Source: Mesodorylaimus sp. YZB2_4
Taxonomy: Eukaryota; Nematoda; Enoplea; Dorylaimida; Dorylaimidae
Length of the DNA: 64,000 bases
Assembly (NCBI GenBank): GCA_030248295.1
Contig: JASANH010000193.1
Span: forward strand, 558,001 to 622,000
Direction: 5' to 3'
In this document: in pieces, positions 49,500 to 62,104 of the stretch
Layout of the letters: every line of letters starts with the position of its first letter
Numbering within the stretch: position 1 is the stretch's first letter
Translations under genes and position numbers: made by a program
The notes under the pieces: model-generated
The model's input: the letters and a program-made list of their open reading frames with translations, nothing else
Database searches by the model: none
Told to the model about the DNA's origin: nothing

Positions 49500-50240
49500 G
49501 ACCATACAGCGGCCGCGGTGGTGCAGCAGTCCGGCATTCGTCTCTCCGTATCGCTTGGGAGCGAGTTGCTAGACTCGTCCCAGGTTTGATCCCCAGTGAC
49601 AGAGGCTGGTTCAAACCACAAACCCTCGCTGACCTTGCGCGCCAGGCCGAGGGTGACTCACCCGGTACCATAGAGGTGCTCCGAGTGGAGAGACGGAAGC
49701 CAAACGAGTAGACTGTCTCGGCTGTCAGACACCGACAGGGCTCTCAGCGTACCCGCCATCGTCCGAGGAAGTCGGTATCCTGTCCAGGATGCCCTCGCGT
49801 GGAGGTGCTCCTAGTGGAGACACGCAGAGCAACAACCTAAACTAGAAGGCACTTGGTGTGCAGCCATTTGAAAGGGGTCATCCATAGAGGACGTCCACCC
49901 TGGGGGTCAGCGGAAAGTGGACCGAAGTGGATGGGGGGAAGGGAGGGGGGAGGCTGACGCCGAGTGGACGTCCACTTCATATAATTGGTGGAGATATCTC
50001 AAAATTGGCGTTAGCTCAACACAAGCTGCTGCTGCTAAATACGAGCAGCTGCTGTGCGTTTCGATCTCTGCACAGCCGAGCTTATAAGATTTGACTGCTG
50101 GCCAGCTAGAGGCAAAACGGGCTTCGGCCAACAAAAATTTTAAAAAAAATCAAACGTCAAGAGGGAAATCTGCCCCGTGTCCGTTCTTCGCCCTTAGCCT
50201 CGCTCAGGAGGCTCGACGTCTGACGTCAAGATGAAAATCA
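49500..50240 (+). repeat. SINE-D copy with tRNA-like head and internal insertion
   Basis: Head GCGGCCGCGGTGGTGCAGCA and box-B-like AGGTTTGATCCCC, then the ordered blocks shared with 41515-41960 (GTCCAGGATGCCCTCGCGTG, GCACAGCCGAGCTT, TTTGACTGCTGGCC, AAAATTTTAAAAAAAATC). About 150 bases with two GGACGTCCAC(C/T) motifs interrupt it at 49850-50000. Confidence 0.7.
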
Positions 50241-50801
50241 AGCCAACTGGAAGTGCGGGCTTGCAGTTTTCTGCTTCCATTTAAGATAAGGTACTTGCAC
50301 TCGGCCATCCAAAACTGGAACTTATCCACATGGCCTTATTTTCTCTCAAAACTCTTCCAGATGAAAGTCCGAATTTCGACGTGATCCCCAAGGCACATTC
50401 CGAATGCAACCTTTCATCTGCAGTATATCTGCTGCTTCAAGGCCAGGCACTGGGAAAATCTAACCCATCGCCTACACATCGATTTCAAATAGCCGCACAC
50501 CAAGTGCCTTCTAGTTAGGTTCACTATTTCAGGGTGATTTCCCATGCCCTGCAGAATTTCTATCGATGATAGGAAAACAAACTGATTGAGAGTGAATCCA
50601 ACGACGGCATGGCTTGACAAACAATCGAAGTGCCCAGTGATCGAGTGCTCTGATATTAGTCGTCAGTGAATAAAATTTGAGTGCGAAGTACACAGTATAA
50701 TCGAAGCATGGCATCACTCACTACGCCAATAAAAGTCAAGAAAAAAAACATAGCCCTAGCCAATCCAAATGAACGTAACATATACGACATTGCAAGGCTT
50801 A
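50241..50801. other. spacer 3' of UHRF1
   Basis: No gene recognised in this stretch. Confidence 0.35.
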
Positions 50802-53800
50802 TTATTTTGTATCCGTGCAGCTTTTTCGTTTTTTTACACCCCGTCCTTTAGCATACCCGGGTATCAACGATTCCAACGCCTCCACCAGTTGATCGTTGAT
50901 TTCGATATTTTCGTCCATAGGCGTTCGGCACGTTGGACAGTCTCCGTAACCCGACTTTTTGGCGCGATCGATGCAGCCCTGCAAAAGATATTATCAGATA
51001 TCCCTATTTCGAAAGCCACAAAGACATACCAAGCATAACGAATGACTACAAGCCAGTGTCACTGGATTGTGAACGATTTCCTGGCAGATGGCACAAGCGA
51101 AGACGACGGACAATTTTTCAAAAAACGCAATCGAACCCTTGGCCGCTTCCGCGATGCATTCTAACCACAATGCATGATTCTTCTTGTCGTTATCGATAAT
51201 TTTGATGTGATCCGGTGGTACTTCATACGCAGCCAGCTTCGTCCGTTTCGCCTTTGTTCCACTCAACAAGGAACCGCTGCTTTCTTCATCCCCTCCGACT
51301 GCATCGTTCGAACCGACCGACTCGTATTTCTAAAGCATATATGACAAAGTGAGGGGAGTTCATTTTTAAAAAAGGGTCTTGACTTACGTTTTCGATGCCA
51401 TCATCCGGTTCGATAACCCGGTCCAGGCCTTTTGCTTTAACACGATCCCGACCAACCTTCGTATAAGGCGCTGGAATCGGATCGTCCCTCTTGAGTTCGA
51501 AACGCCAGATGATAAACCCCTCTTTGCCCTTCTGCGGCCAATACTTCACCACCTGAAACAACGATGTTACGGGTGATGGATTACAGAGCGATAAGAAAAA
51601 TTACCTTGTAAATGCCGTCGTAACGAAACCCCTCGGCTGGCCCATATTTGTTCTTCAGTTTGTACGATCTGACGACTCTCAACGGCTTTCCTTTCTTCCA
51701 GCTGGCCCCAGCATCGTAACCTTTCTTATTCAATCCGCCAGATTGGGAGTGGCAATTTCTCGCTAAGGCAGCATTGAATTTCTCCAGGACTTGATCTTTC
51801 GATTGATTCGACACTCGTTTATTGCCCGTGAGATCGCGCCCTCCGCTTCCAGTATATACGATGCGATCTCCTTCGTCCTATAAAAAAAACATTTCATCAA
51901 AATCCAAACAGGCGTAATTAATTATCGACAACTTACAACATCGTCCTCGTAGCCTCCAGCAACCACAATCGAATAAGCGGCGTCCCCAGCCTTTCCATGA
52001 ATTCCGGCAACCAGCGGTCGATGCACACCAGCTTCGGCCACCTGTTTTCGATACCGCCAGCACGTACCAACTTCAACACCTGGAATCGGTCCGAAATGAT
52101 TCGACGGGACGATGTTACACTTTTTCGATAGGCCGTCGCAAGACTGCTTTCCGCCCCAACGTCGTTTGGTCTTGGCGGATGGCATATTCAACAAGCGATT
52201 TGTCAACAATTTCGAGCCGTCGCCTTCTTTTACCACTTCAGTTTCATGGTTCTTGCAGTTGGGACAATACCAATCGTCAGTAGGAACAGTTTGTAGCGGT
52301 GGCGACAGACAATAAATATGATACATTTCTTGGCATTCCTCGCAAAGCATTAACTTTTCCTTATCGTTATCATTGCGGCAGTGGACGCACAGACAATATT
52401 TGCAAGACGGTTTTTTGGCCACATTATCGAAGCATATGCGACAGTCCAATTGGGTGCCTAAAACAACATATCAGTGTTCAGAATATTCATGTAGAGCGAA
52501 TAGGCTAGACTGTGACTTACGCAGTGGACAAGCTTCTTGAAGGCGAACGTCCGAGCTCAGTTTCGGCATTCGTTCCGGGAATACGTAAATTTCATCCAGT
52601 TTCGTCACTTTACAATTCGGGATCGCAACAACATTGGTTGCCTCACCAGCATACACCGTCGCCAAAAGAAACCGGGTCCGAGTCCGACTGTCTACGCGAT
52701 TCAAATTCAGATCAGCCTCGTACCAATCGCCCAGTTCACCAGGAGTTTGTGTGTTGTAGTTCACCAAGTAACGGACCTTGGTGCGATCGTTGTCACCTTT
52801 CAAGCAATAGGCGTTGATGTCGACTTTTTCCACGGCTCGAGAACGAATACGATGGACTGGTAGCTCTTCGATAGTGTCAGGAAACCTAAATAAGGAAGTA
52901 TAAAACATGTCATTCCAACGCCATGTATGACTATGCTTGCAAGATGCGTCATTTCTAAGCTGATAGCATAGGCGAGACCCGCTGCTTGACTTTATCACCC
53001 TTACTTATGGGGCAACCGTCGGGGTGAGCAATCGGATTGCCAACATTAATGATAACGAAACATATCAAAGCAGTGCGTCTTCAAACTGTGGGGTGCTAGG
53101 TTAGTTGCCTTCCCGGCAGGTTCCCTCTGACGTCTCTTTCCCTCCACTAGGAGGATCTCCGCCTAAGGCACCCTAGTGTTCGAGGACCAGTTTCCTGATT
53201 ATCTACGTAGGCCCAGGTGTCCAAGGGCGGTTCCAACACAGAGAATGAGCTTTCAACTGCCGCCCTCAACTCGAGTGGAACTGCCTTCGCCTTCTCCCAG
53301 TTCTTTTTAGTTTTGAATTTATTGTGGGTTGGTTAGGCCCCATGCCAGCCCAGTTCCCCACGGGATTTCCGGTCCATTCTGCCTACAGCCGGCCAGCAGT
53401 CATTATGATGATAAGCTAGGTGACCAGCTGTCACGGTGTGACACTCCCCTGCTCTGGGTCGGAATAACTACACGCGTGCTAGGTTCGAATCTACCCTGCG
53501 CGGTCTCTACCGAAACGGACGCTAATACAAAGAGCACTTTATTGGGCCGACACCTATACGCTGGTATAACAAAGCAAGTGCATAGGGACAGGTCGGGATT
53601 TGACCCCTCCCGATTCTGATCCCTATACTGAGGCATCGGGATTCTGCGTATAATTGATAGGCATAAGCAGGCTAGGTACGCTCTGATCCACCGTATTTGC
53701 GATGAAGCGGTAGCGATGAAGAAGCAGCGGCAACCAGCTCAAAGCGATGATGATAGCAACTCTGATTTTACTTAGCCTTTGCTGGACGTTTATCGAAACT

Positions 53801-55893
53801 GCAAATTTACTCATCAATTTCAGCTTATATATAATGACTAAAAATCGACCTACGAAAAAACGCTTTCAAAAATCTGGATGACTCTAACGTGCGCTTCAGT
53901 GAAGAAAATGGGCTCAAAGGCAAAAACCTGAAAAATGCAAAAAATCATAATCCCGATCCCGAAAAAAAGATCATCCCGATCTCCAAGTAGACAGCACTAA
54001 TAGGAAGGGCAGCTGGAGGTGATACCCAACCGCACGGTCGAAGAGATAGATAATAACAAGGGGCCAGCCAAGAGGCCGTAAGGGCGACCTAATAGAATCA
54101 GTCAGGATTAGATCTAGGCTAGCTCTGCTCTCACTAGAGGCCTGAGCAGGAAGTATTCATGCATGCCGGGCGGTCTAAACCGGATGGGGAAGGAACTTTT
54201 ATCATTAGACGCGAGTTGCGCTTCTCCCACCGCCAATTGAGCGTGACCCCACGCTCTTTCTGGACCAGCTACTCAGAGCTGGGAGCCCGGCACATGTGAC
54301 TACAGTACTTCCTGCTCAGGCCTCTAGAGAGAGCGAGCCTACATCTAATCCTCACTGGTTCGACCAGGTCGCCCGTAGGGCCTCTTGGCTGGCCCCTCAC
54401 ACTGCCCGTCACTTACCATCTATCTCATCGACCGTGGGCTAGGTATCACCCCCAGCTGCAACGGCAATTTCCCTCTGTGCGTCCCCACTAGGCGCACCTC
54501 CACACGAGGGCATCCTGTGCCAGCAGCAGCGTCCAAAGACGATACTGGGCGAGAAGGGAGGTCCTCCCCGGCTGATGGTACAGAACTAGTGCCCTGATTC
54601 CCTGCTCGTTCAGCGTTCGCCACTCGACGGTATTGGGCGAGTCAGGTGTGCAAGGCCAGCGATGGACTTACTAAATCACCGCCGAAGGCCGGTTCCCATT
54701 CTGAGAACCGGCTTACCAAACTGCCGTCCTCCATGGGATCTGAACTGCAGCCCCCCCCCCCCCCCCCCCGATCAGGGCGAAATGCGAGACCAACGCCTCG
54801 ACTAACTGAGCCACCGCGGCTCCTCCTGCTCAAAATTGCTGCCCCAAGAAAAGCGGGATCAACTTCTTCGCCAACCCTGATTCCCGGCTCCTATCCGGTC
54901 TTGGTTTCTATCCAGTCCCAGTCCCTATGCGGGGAGGTTTGAGGGGTAAAGAATTCAAAATACTGCGGATGCCATTTATGCACAACCAGTCCAGTGGGTT
55001 GAAGTGCAAAGTCTATCAGCCTGCATAAAGAGATACTCAATGCAATGCCAGAGAAAGATTTTCCGAAATTTGAAAGTTCGAATCCGACCGACAGCTAGGG
55101 GAAGATCCTTAAGTCAATCTACCGGGGTCGTGGCCTAACGAGTTAAGGCATTTGCCTCTCACGCTGGGTGCGCACTTAGAGGGGATGGTTCGACTCCCGC
55201 CCCGGTAAAAAATGATTGTCTAATTTGAGTTCCTCAGCCCTCGAGTGCGCTGTATGGTGCTTGGCTATGGATAAAGTATGACATGACATCTGGCCCGGCC
55301 CGGACTAGCGAGTCGGTCGATGCCCCCAGGGGTACAGGTCCAGGGATACGGACGGGCAAACTGGGCACAAATGTTGTGATGACGAAAAGTGAAACCTTGT
55401 CGTACCTTTCATAACGACAAAAATACACGAGCCCATCGTTTTCCAAATAGTTCTCATCCGCTCCAATTTCTTGAGTCGCTGGCTTTTTGCAGATCTTGTC
55501 GATTTTTGCCTCGTGCCATGTTCCATCCGTGTCTCGAACATCAATCAATTGTCCCGCATCGAAATATTCGGATTCCCCCGGTTCCAGGTCGACGCCATTA
55601 TCGTTGCTAACCACTTCGCTTGGCTCACTTTCATCGCTATTAGCCTTGTCGTTATCGCCGCTAATTTGGGTCCGTTCTTGGGCGAATACCGTCAAACCAT
55701 CTTCGATTCGGTAATTCAACAAAGTTTGACCGTCTTCGAGAACCTTTCCTTTGCAAATCAAACGCAACGTCGATGGATCTACTTCCAATTCGGATGCGAT
55801 CTTTTCACGAATTTCTTCGATCAAGTTCTGCTTTGAAAGATCTCTGAGAAAAAATACTTTTTGACGAAGCACGTGCTGAACCCGTAGTAACAT
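50802..55893 (-). CDS. uhrf1: UHRF1-type ubiquitin ligase (UBL, tandem Tudor, PHD, SRA, RING)
   Basis: Seven exons on the minus strand: 55893-55406, 52885-52521, 52457-51937, 51877-51605, 51552-51388, 51329-51030, 50978-50802; 762 residues (human 793 as recalled). Domains in order: ubiquitin-like (about 1-78, [19 protein letters not shown]); tandem Tudor (about 120-280); PHD (about 285-345, [28 protein letters not shown]); SRA (about 400-575, [48 protein letters not shown]); RING (about 680-725, [19 protein letters not shown]). The NKR finger that inserts into DNA in human SRA is retained. UHRF1 reads hemimethylated CpG with H3K9me and ubiquitinates histone H3 to recruit DNMT1. Presence of all five domains implies maintenance methylation. 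The 2.5-kb first intron is full of SINEs. An in-frame ATG 31 codons upstream was rejected because the UBL fold starts at MLLRVQH. Confidence 0.93.
53320..54200 (+). repeat. SINE-B-related composite repeat
   Basis: 53325-53430 resembles 13640-13740 (GTGGGTT..GGCCCC, CACGGGA.TTCC, GGTGACCAGCT). 53440-53600 matches 62215-62345 (ACACGCGT, AGGTTCGAATCTACCCTGCG as box B, CGAAACGGACGCTAATA). 53995-54190 matches 62366-62580 and, inverted, 54300-54470. It lies in UHRF1 intron 1. Confidence 0.65.
54255..54833 (-). repeat. SINE-B copy, inverted relative to its left neighbour
   Basis: On the minus strand the head reads GGAGCCGCGGTGGCTCAGTT, a good tRNA box A, followed by a 19-base C/G homopolymer (54751-54769) and the body shared with 13640-14700. 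Its 3' half is the inverted partner of 54000-54190. Confidence 0.75.
55124..55289 (+). repeat. SINE-A copy (tRNA-derived, LINE-like tail)
   Basis: The clearest copy: GTCGTGGCCTAACGAGTTAA (box A), TTTGCCTCTCACGC, GATGGTTCGACTCCCGCC (box B), CTCGAGTGCGCT, and the tail GATAAAGTATGACATGACAT. It lies in UHRF1 intron 1 in the opposite direction to the gene. Confidence 0.9.
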
Positions 55894-56948
55894 TGCAGAA
55901 GCTTGAAGTTCGACCGATATAGCAAGTTGATCTGAACTTGGAACAACGTTTTTCCCTGAGATAATCTTGCGAATCGACAGGTCCACTCAAATTAGACGGT
56001 GAAACTAAACTTAATCAAGGACATATGAAGAACAAATGGACAAACAACCCGCTGTTCGGAGAAAAGAGAGAAAACAAAGCCCGCCGCACCCGCGTCAAAC
56101 TTTTCTAACAATAGAAGCAAGCAAATTTCGAATCGAGCCTCCGACTCCAAACCCGCGTCAGCACCGTACAGGAGCACACCTTTGCGACAAGTTTGGCTGC
56201 TTGCCCCCGAAGCCGGGAAATTTAATTTTCCGGGTTGCACTCCAATACTAGTTCACTCGCGATTTAATACTCTTATGAAAAGATTTTATCCCCAAATTTT
56301 TAATGACGTATCACCAGCAGCAAAAACTTTCGATTTACGCTCATACAGGATAAAAAGTATCATTCGAAGAACATGTGCAGAGAAGGTGCCAGTGGAGCGC
56401 AATCTTCTTGAGTCCACTTCCATTCTAAATATGAGTCAGCCTCAATCTGCCTGGACAAATGCTGACACAAAACCTATCCTTTTGCTTGTTTGGTTTGCCA
56501 TTCTGCAGCATGGCTTACTGCTACTGTTACAGCACACAGCACCACTTTCTGCAGGTATGCTCTTCCGCTGTGCTAAAAATTTGAATCTCGAACTGGAGTT
56601 CGATACCTGCCATGCCAGACTGGGACGATGATCGCCGTAGACCAAAACGCAGTTTAAAGCTCAAGGTGACCGTTGGTCGGTCCAAGATAGGCATTCCAGA
56701 CTGACGGCGGAGAAGAGGCAACGGAACAGTTGTGTGATCCTTATCAGTCCTGCGGGCCATGGCGGGTGGGAGAGGGCCACTGGGCCCTATTACACCAGTC
56801 TTTTGTCGGAGAGTGGAGTATTTCACCAGGCTGTCTCCCCTGACTGGGAGCTGTCAACAACTCTGGCTGATATTTCAACCGCAGGCATAGTCGCAACCGA
56901 AGTCTTTTGTCCCACCGACTTCAGTCGATGGCATCCTCTCCCATGCCT
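55894..56948. other. UHRF1 upstream region
   Basis: Likely holds the UHRF1 promoter. No convincing coding frame, TATA box or repeat. Confidence 0.35.
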
Positions 56949-57111
56949 GGGTCGTGGCCTTGCGGGTTAAAGCGTCTGCCTCTCACGATGGGTGTGCACT
57001 TGCGGGGGAGGGTTCGACTCCCGCCTGGGTAAAAAATGATTGTCAAATATGTGCTCCTTAGCCCTCGAGTGCGCCTTATGGTGCTTGGCTATGGATAAAG
57101 TATGATGACAT
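56949..57111 (+). repeat. SINE-A copy (tRNA-derived, LINE-like tail)
   Basis: GTCGTGGCCTTGCGGGTTAA (box A), GTCTGCCTCTCACG, GGGTTCGACTCCCGCC (box B), CCCTCGAGTGCGCC and GGATAAAGTATGATGACAT as tail. Confidence 0.88.
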
Positions 57112-58462
57112 CGAAGGTTTGCAGTTGCTTCTCATGTCACCACGGTTACGGCGAATCTTTTTGTTTAATTCGCCACATTCTCTACTTGGGGCGTCTTTGT
57201 CTACAGTATTCAAAAATACCATGTTTTCACGCGACGTGCTGCCTTGAAAAGCACTGCTAAACGCCCTGATAAAAGGCCAAAAGATAATGCTGGCCTGCCA
57301 GTACCCACTCCCTTTGCTGTCCTTTTATGGGCATTTCTGCATTGTCATTTCCCACAGCATATCTTTTCTTTGCTTAGTCACGACGCAATCTTTATAACAT
57401 CTTGAAGATTCGGATTAGTGAAGACTAAATGGCTTCGAGCCCATACTTCGCTTCCTCGCACCCTTTGCATTCACTGATAAGCCTCGCATGTTGCTTTTAT
57501 CGCGCTTGTGTTTCGCACCTTCCCATGGCTATTATCAAGCTACCCAAACCTATCCAGAGGACGGGCAGACATTCTTGGCCAGTGTTTGGTACCGCGTTTG
57601 CAAGCGTTTGTTGCCTGACCAACGAAAATATACGTGCCTATTGACAATAGTCCCGAATTCGGACATGTCATAGTGACGTGCCCGATCTGTGATCCTGAGG
57701 GAGAGACTTATCCAAGGTTGCCTAAGATTGACAAATCTCTCGTCTACGTCATCTAACGATTAAGATCGGACAAAATGTACCCGTTTGGCAAAATCAGCTT
57801 CTTCAAAGTCAAGATTACAAATCCCAGGAAGAAGTGTTCATCAAAGGAATAGCATAGCCAAGTGAAAAGAAGGTTTTTCAAAAAAGTAAGAAAGACTTGG
57901 TGTTCGAAACTGGTTATCGACAGCATTCGAGTGGTGCAACCGGATTACTTGGCTTTCGAATTTCAACACAACCTGGAACTAGTCCGCCTTCGCTTACACA
58001 GCGGTTTTGGGTGCATAATGTGGGGAGTAGAGGCCACTCTGATAGCCCTAGTGTACACATCACCATCGTCAGCCTAGTCTTCAACTGCTCGGGAGACAGC
58101 TGGCTTCAAGGATCGATACGGCAGTCGTGCGCTGGGCTAATGGTGAAACTAGGGACTGACGCGTGCAGTCGTGTGCTCGGTTGCTAAGGCCAACTGTTTT
58201 CGAGTTTCGATTGCTTCCGAGAAAGAAGCATCTTTTCAGTCACTTTCTTCTAGTTACCTACTACACACTCTGGTCCTCTTCAAGTGACTGCTTGCTTCTC
58301 ATTGCAGGAAATCACCTGGGTACACATCCCCGTTTATTGACTCTATCAGATCGTCATTCTGCTCCTGTTTGTCTTTTAGTTCGGACTCTACCGCATCTCA
58401 GAACTGTTGTTTAGTTGTAAAATATTCGAGGTCTGTTGCGGCTGGTGACACCGTTTCCTACC
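57112..58462. other. spacer upstream of the TRIM-like gene
   Basis: A frame around 57440-57670 looks mildly protein-like but has no recognised family or splice sites. Nothing else seen. Confidence 0.35.
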
Positions 58463-61082
58463 ATGCCAGGAGCCGTGCCCGGAGTGGGTGAATGTAAGAT
58501 ATGTTTCGAGATTGTGCCCAGTGTCAAAGTACTCGATTGTGGCCATTCATTATGCTTTCCTTGCGCGGCTAGAATTCTCGAAGCTGAACAGAAGAAAGTC
58601 AAGGAACAACAGCAAAGTACCAGTGCTGCTTCTCAGACCGTCCCCGATCACATCGTCTGCCCGGAGTGCCGTGCCATAACAGAATGTGGTCCGCAAGGAG
58701 CCAGGTCCCTGAAGACCCTGTATTTCGGTTCACTTAAATGCGATCTGTGTTTGGAGAAAAAAGATTCTGACGATTGCTGGTGGTGTGCCGAATGCGTTCG
58801 CACTCTGTGCAGCAAGTGTAGCATCAAAGAACACTCGAAGAAAGGACATAATATTTCGGAATGGAATAAGTTGGAGCCTGTCATGTACTCGGTCAATTAC
58901 ATCAGTCAGGTGAGGATGGACTGACAATGAGTTAGAATTTGAATGTTTCTTATGCGGGAAGATATTCATAGTCAAAATTAAGTATGAATTCCTTAGTGCT
59001 GCTGAATGCGATGACCAGTTGGCCAGTTCACTCCATTACCAGACATGCTGACTTCATGATGGTTCACCTGAACAATCCAGGGAAAGCCTTTTCTCGCCTT
59101 AGGACACACAAGGGCTGGCTGGAGGATGGCTAAAGCCCCAGGAACCACACCACTCTGTCCACGGACTTCTTGACGAGCTCTACTGTCTCACGCCAAGAAG
59201 GCCGTGTAGGCTCACAGTGCTGAAAGCAGCCGCACGCGTTGGACGTCAAAGGGGTTCTGACGGACCTGAGCTCGAGGTGCTCACAGAGCAAGTTCAGACC
59301 GAAAACTCAAAACCACTCCTCTACCCATTGCAAACCGGACACTCGACCTCGATCTGGCTCTCAGTCTCGAGCCAGCCCTGAATTAGGAGAGGCAGGCTGA
59401 CTCCCTGAACCACTGCACCAATAGGCCAGAGAGCATAGTCAATGCATATTACACCAGCAGCTCGAGTTCACCATGAATGGCCCGCTTCCTTACAGGTCAA
59501 AGTGGCCAGACAAGATTCTACCGAAGCTGAACATAACCGTAAAATTGTGAATACTTTCCTGACGGCGGTGGAAGAGGCCTTACAAAAGGAATTGTCCTCT
59601 CAACCCGAACTTGACCGTCTCCAAAACGACCTGCTCGACCGATACGGTGGTCGCTTCAAGCAACATCAACCAATGTTGAAAAGTGGCCGACCATCAGTCT
59701 CCTCGCCCAATTTGCTAACCAGGGAGAAGACTGCATCTTCTGGCACTCGCTGCGATGACGGAGCCAAAGTGGTGGCAAAAGTTCTTCAACTGGCTGGTGC
59801 TAACATTTCAGAAGCTTTGGTCCCATCCCTGAGTGATCAGAAATTCCAACTGCACTTCACCACCACGCCTGAAGAAGTTGCTAAGCATCTACGATCCAAG
59901 ATAGAGTTTATACCCTTTGATCATGAAAACGTGTCATGCAAGTGGCGAACACCAGCTACCACCTCGCCGTCAGTCACCAACAACAGTCCCGGCACTCGTC
60001 ATAGTTACCACACCGCAATGGACCTTATTCGCGAGGAGGAAGCTGGTCATTCGAGGTCCAACTCATTTTCAGATGACGCGGCATCGATAGCTGAAGATAT
60101 TTTCTTGCCGTCATCGACACCGGCTAGGGGTGATATTGTGGAAGTGGACTTCGATGGCCAAAATTTGCTGGCACTTCGTTATTCGACCAGCGAAGTATGC
60201 GTGGTCAACTTGCATACCCGTCGGACCCTGTCCACTCTGCCAGTGCAGATGAAGCACGAGTGTCGAAGTGTAGCCTTCTCCGAGACAAATGGGCTTCTCT
60301 ATTTGGCTTTGCAATCAACGGCTAAACGTCACGAATGGATGTTAGAGGCCATCGATCTGACTAAATCGCCGACATGCATCGTCTTCACCACGCCCTTCGA
60401 TATCGATCCTGAAGACCGCGTTGAACATGTGCAATTAAGTATGGGAACTGGAAAAAAAGAAGGAACATTGTACGAGATACGATGCTGTTCGAGAAACGTG
60501 TCCGAAGTGTGGCGCGCCAGCTTGGAAAGAAAGTCCAAAACTCCATCGAAAGTGAAACTGAAGGAGTCCATGATCTATCAAAAAGACGAATCTCGCTACA
60601 CCCAACTCATCGTGGTCCAAACTCAAAATGGTGGCAAAGAACATACTCTATTCGTTTGGGATGATCTGTCGAAATCAGCTTTCCGATTGATCATTCGCGA
60701 TAAGCGATGTTATTCGAGTACGAAGATCGTAACGGCGCCTACTTGTGTTCCGTTTTCCTTGGACGCCTCCGATCATTTATGGATATTTGATCCATGCACT
60801 AACGCAATATGCAAAAGTAAGGATGTGGCCTTGAATAAATCGGTCATCAATTTCTGCGAGGCTCATCGATTCCGCCGTACTAGCCTTCATAAGATATGGG
60901 CCGATGTGTCAGCTGCTGCAATGGGAGGCGATTTTATTTTCGGTGTGCACGTTGCTTTCGATTCGAAGTCGTTGAAGATAGTTAAATTTAGGAAGGGAGA
61001 GATGGAATCTAACAGAGCTTTTTCCTATGGCGCAGATGCTAGAGCTGCGATCAAGAGAAGATCATTTTCGGCCCGGGTATGA
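58463..61082 (+). CDS. RING/B-box (TRIM-like) protein
   Basis: Two exons, 58463-58909 and 59496-61082, phase 0, 677 residues. Residues 11-75 form a RING: CKICFEIVPSVKVLDCGHSLCFPC and a distant CPEC. Residues about 94-135 are a B-box: CDLCL, CAEC, LCSKC, EHSKKGH. A Gln/Glu/Leu-rich helix follows (LTAVEEALQKELSSQPELDR), probably the coiled coil. After a disordered Ser-rich stretch, residues about 370-660 are beta-rich (DFDGQNLLALRYSTSEVCVV, SVAFSETNGLLYLAL, DHLWIFDP) and could be a propeller-like substrate domain; no NHL or SPRY motif is certain. The likely role is an E3 ubiquitin ligase. The ATG at 58463 sits in ACCATGC, a fair start context; an in-frame ATG nine codons earlier is less likely. 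The intron carries a SINE-E. Confidence 0.82.
59090..59430 (-). repeat. SINE-E copy (single, tRNA-like head)
   Basis: The minus strand begins CTGGCCTATTGGTGCAGTGG, which fits box A, then GGGAGTCAGCCTGCCTCTCC and a GCTCGAGAC segment. There is no second copy in the window, so the family is proposed only from the head. Confidence 0.45.
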
Positions 61083-62104
61083 TATGGTGGTGATAAGGAA
61101 GGAGCATGAGATAGGTCTCTTTAGTGGAGGTCGCTCGAACCCCTCACTTGCGTGCAGTAATCACCCTATGAGGTAGTATGTATTGTGTGTAAACTAACCT
61201 GATTGGTGAATCTAAAATGAATATTGTCATGAACGGCACTTGACTTGCACGGATGCCGTTGATGGCGAAGACGCTCGCATAGAAGACTGGCGTGTAACTT
61301 ACCGTTAGCCGGGCAGCAGTCAATCTTGTAAACAGGAGCACACACAGCAGCGTCCCTCTATGGGTCTCCATCACGAGCACCTCGACACGAGGGCATCCTG
61401 GAGGGGACACCGACTCCCGCGAACGATGACAGGTATTAGCCTGTGAACCCTGTCGGTGTTTGACAGCTAACGAGACTGTCTATTCGTTTGGCTTGCTATG
61501 CTATACTGTAATGTACTAGAAGACTCAGACCGCGGTCGCACTAGGCTTGAATACTTAGGGTACGGCTCTAGGTACTTGGCATCAGCGAAAAATCGCTGTC
61601 GCACTAAAGCTGTTACTGAGTGTAACACCACCACTTACTGCGCTTCAGTGAGAGGCTGGCGGAAGATCACTTATTTACTGATGCCTTTACTGATGGAACC
61701 GAATCAATGGCCTCAAATGGCAATCGCCGAATCACTGGCAGACAATTCAGTGGCCATCACTGAATTTGCTCAACGAGAATGTTAGTTATGTGACGTTTTG
61801 CAATATGCCTTTTTTTGATTTATCAATTTTTGTGAATATGGACTTTAGGTTGTCATTCATTCTTTATTTGTGTCTATAATGAGCCGCTTGAGTGCGCAAA
61901 CGTTGTTTCCGATGTGGTGAATTATGACTGACCATATATGCCCGCTGGTATGCAGGGTTTTTGACTGCTGGACATGGCTTGCTAGTTTTATTTGTTGGGT
62001 CATGTCTTGATCGAATTATGTTCAGTGACTGCCACACTAAGCCAGTAATGCTGAAACCTGCTAACTGCGCTAACATCTGCTGTATTCACCACGTCTACGC
62101 AGAA
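61083..62104. other. spacer with a SINE-D fragment
   Basis: 61355-61500 on the minus strand repeats parts of SINE-D (AAACGAATAGACAGTCTCGT, ACACCGACAGGG, AGGATGCCCTCGTGTCGAGG). The rest shows nothing recognised. Confidence 0.45.
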
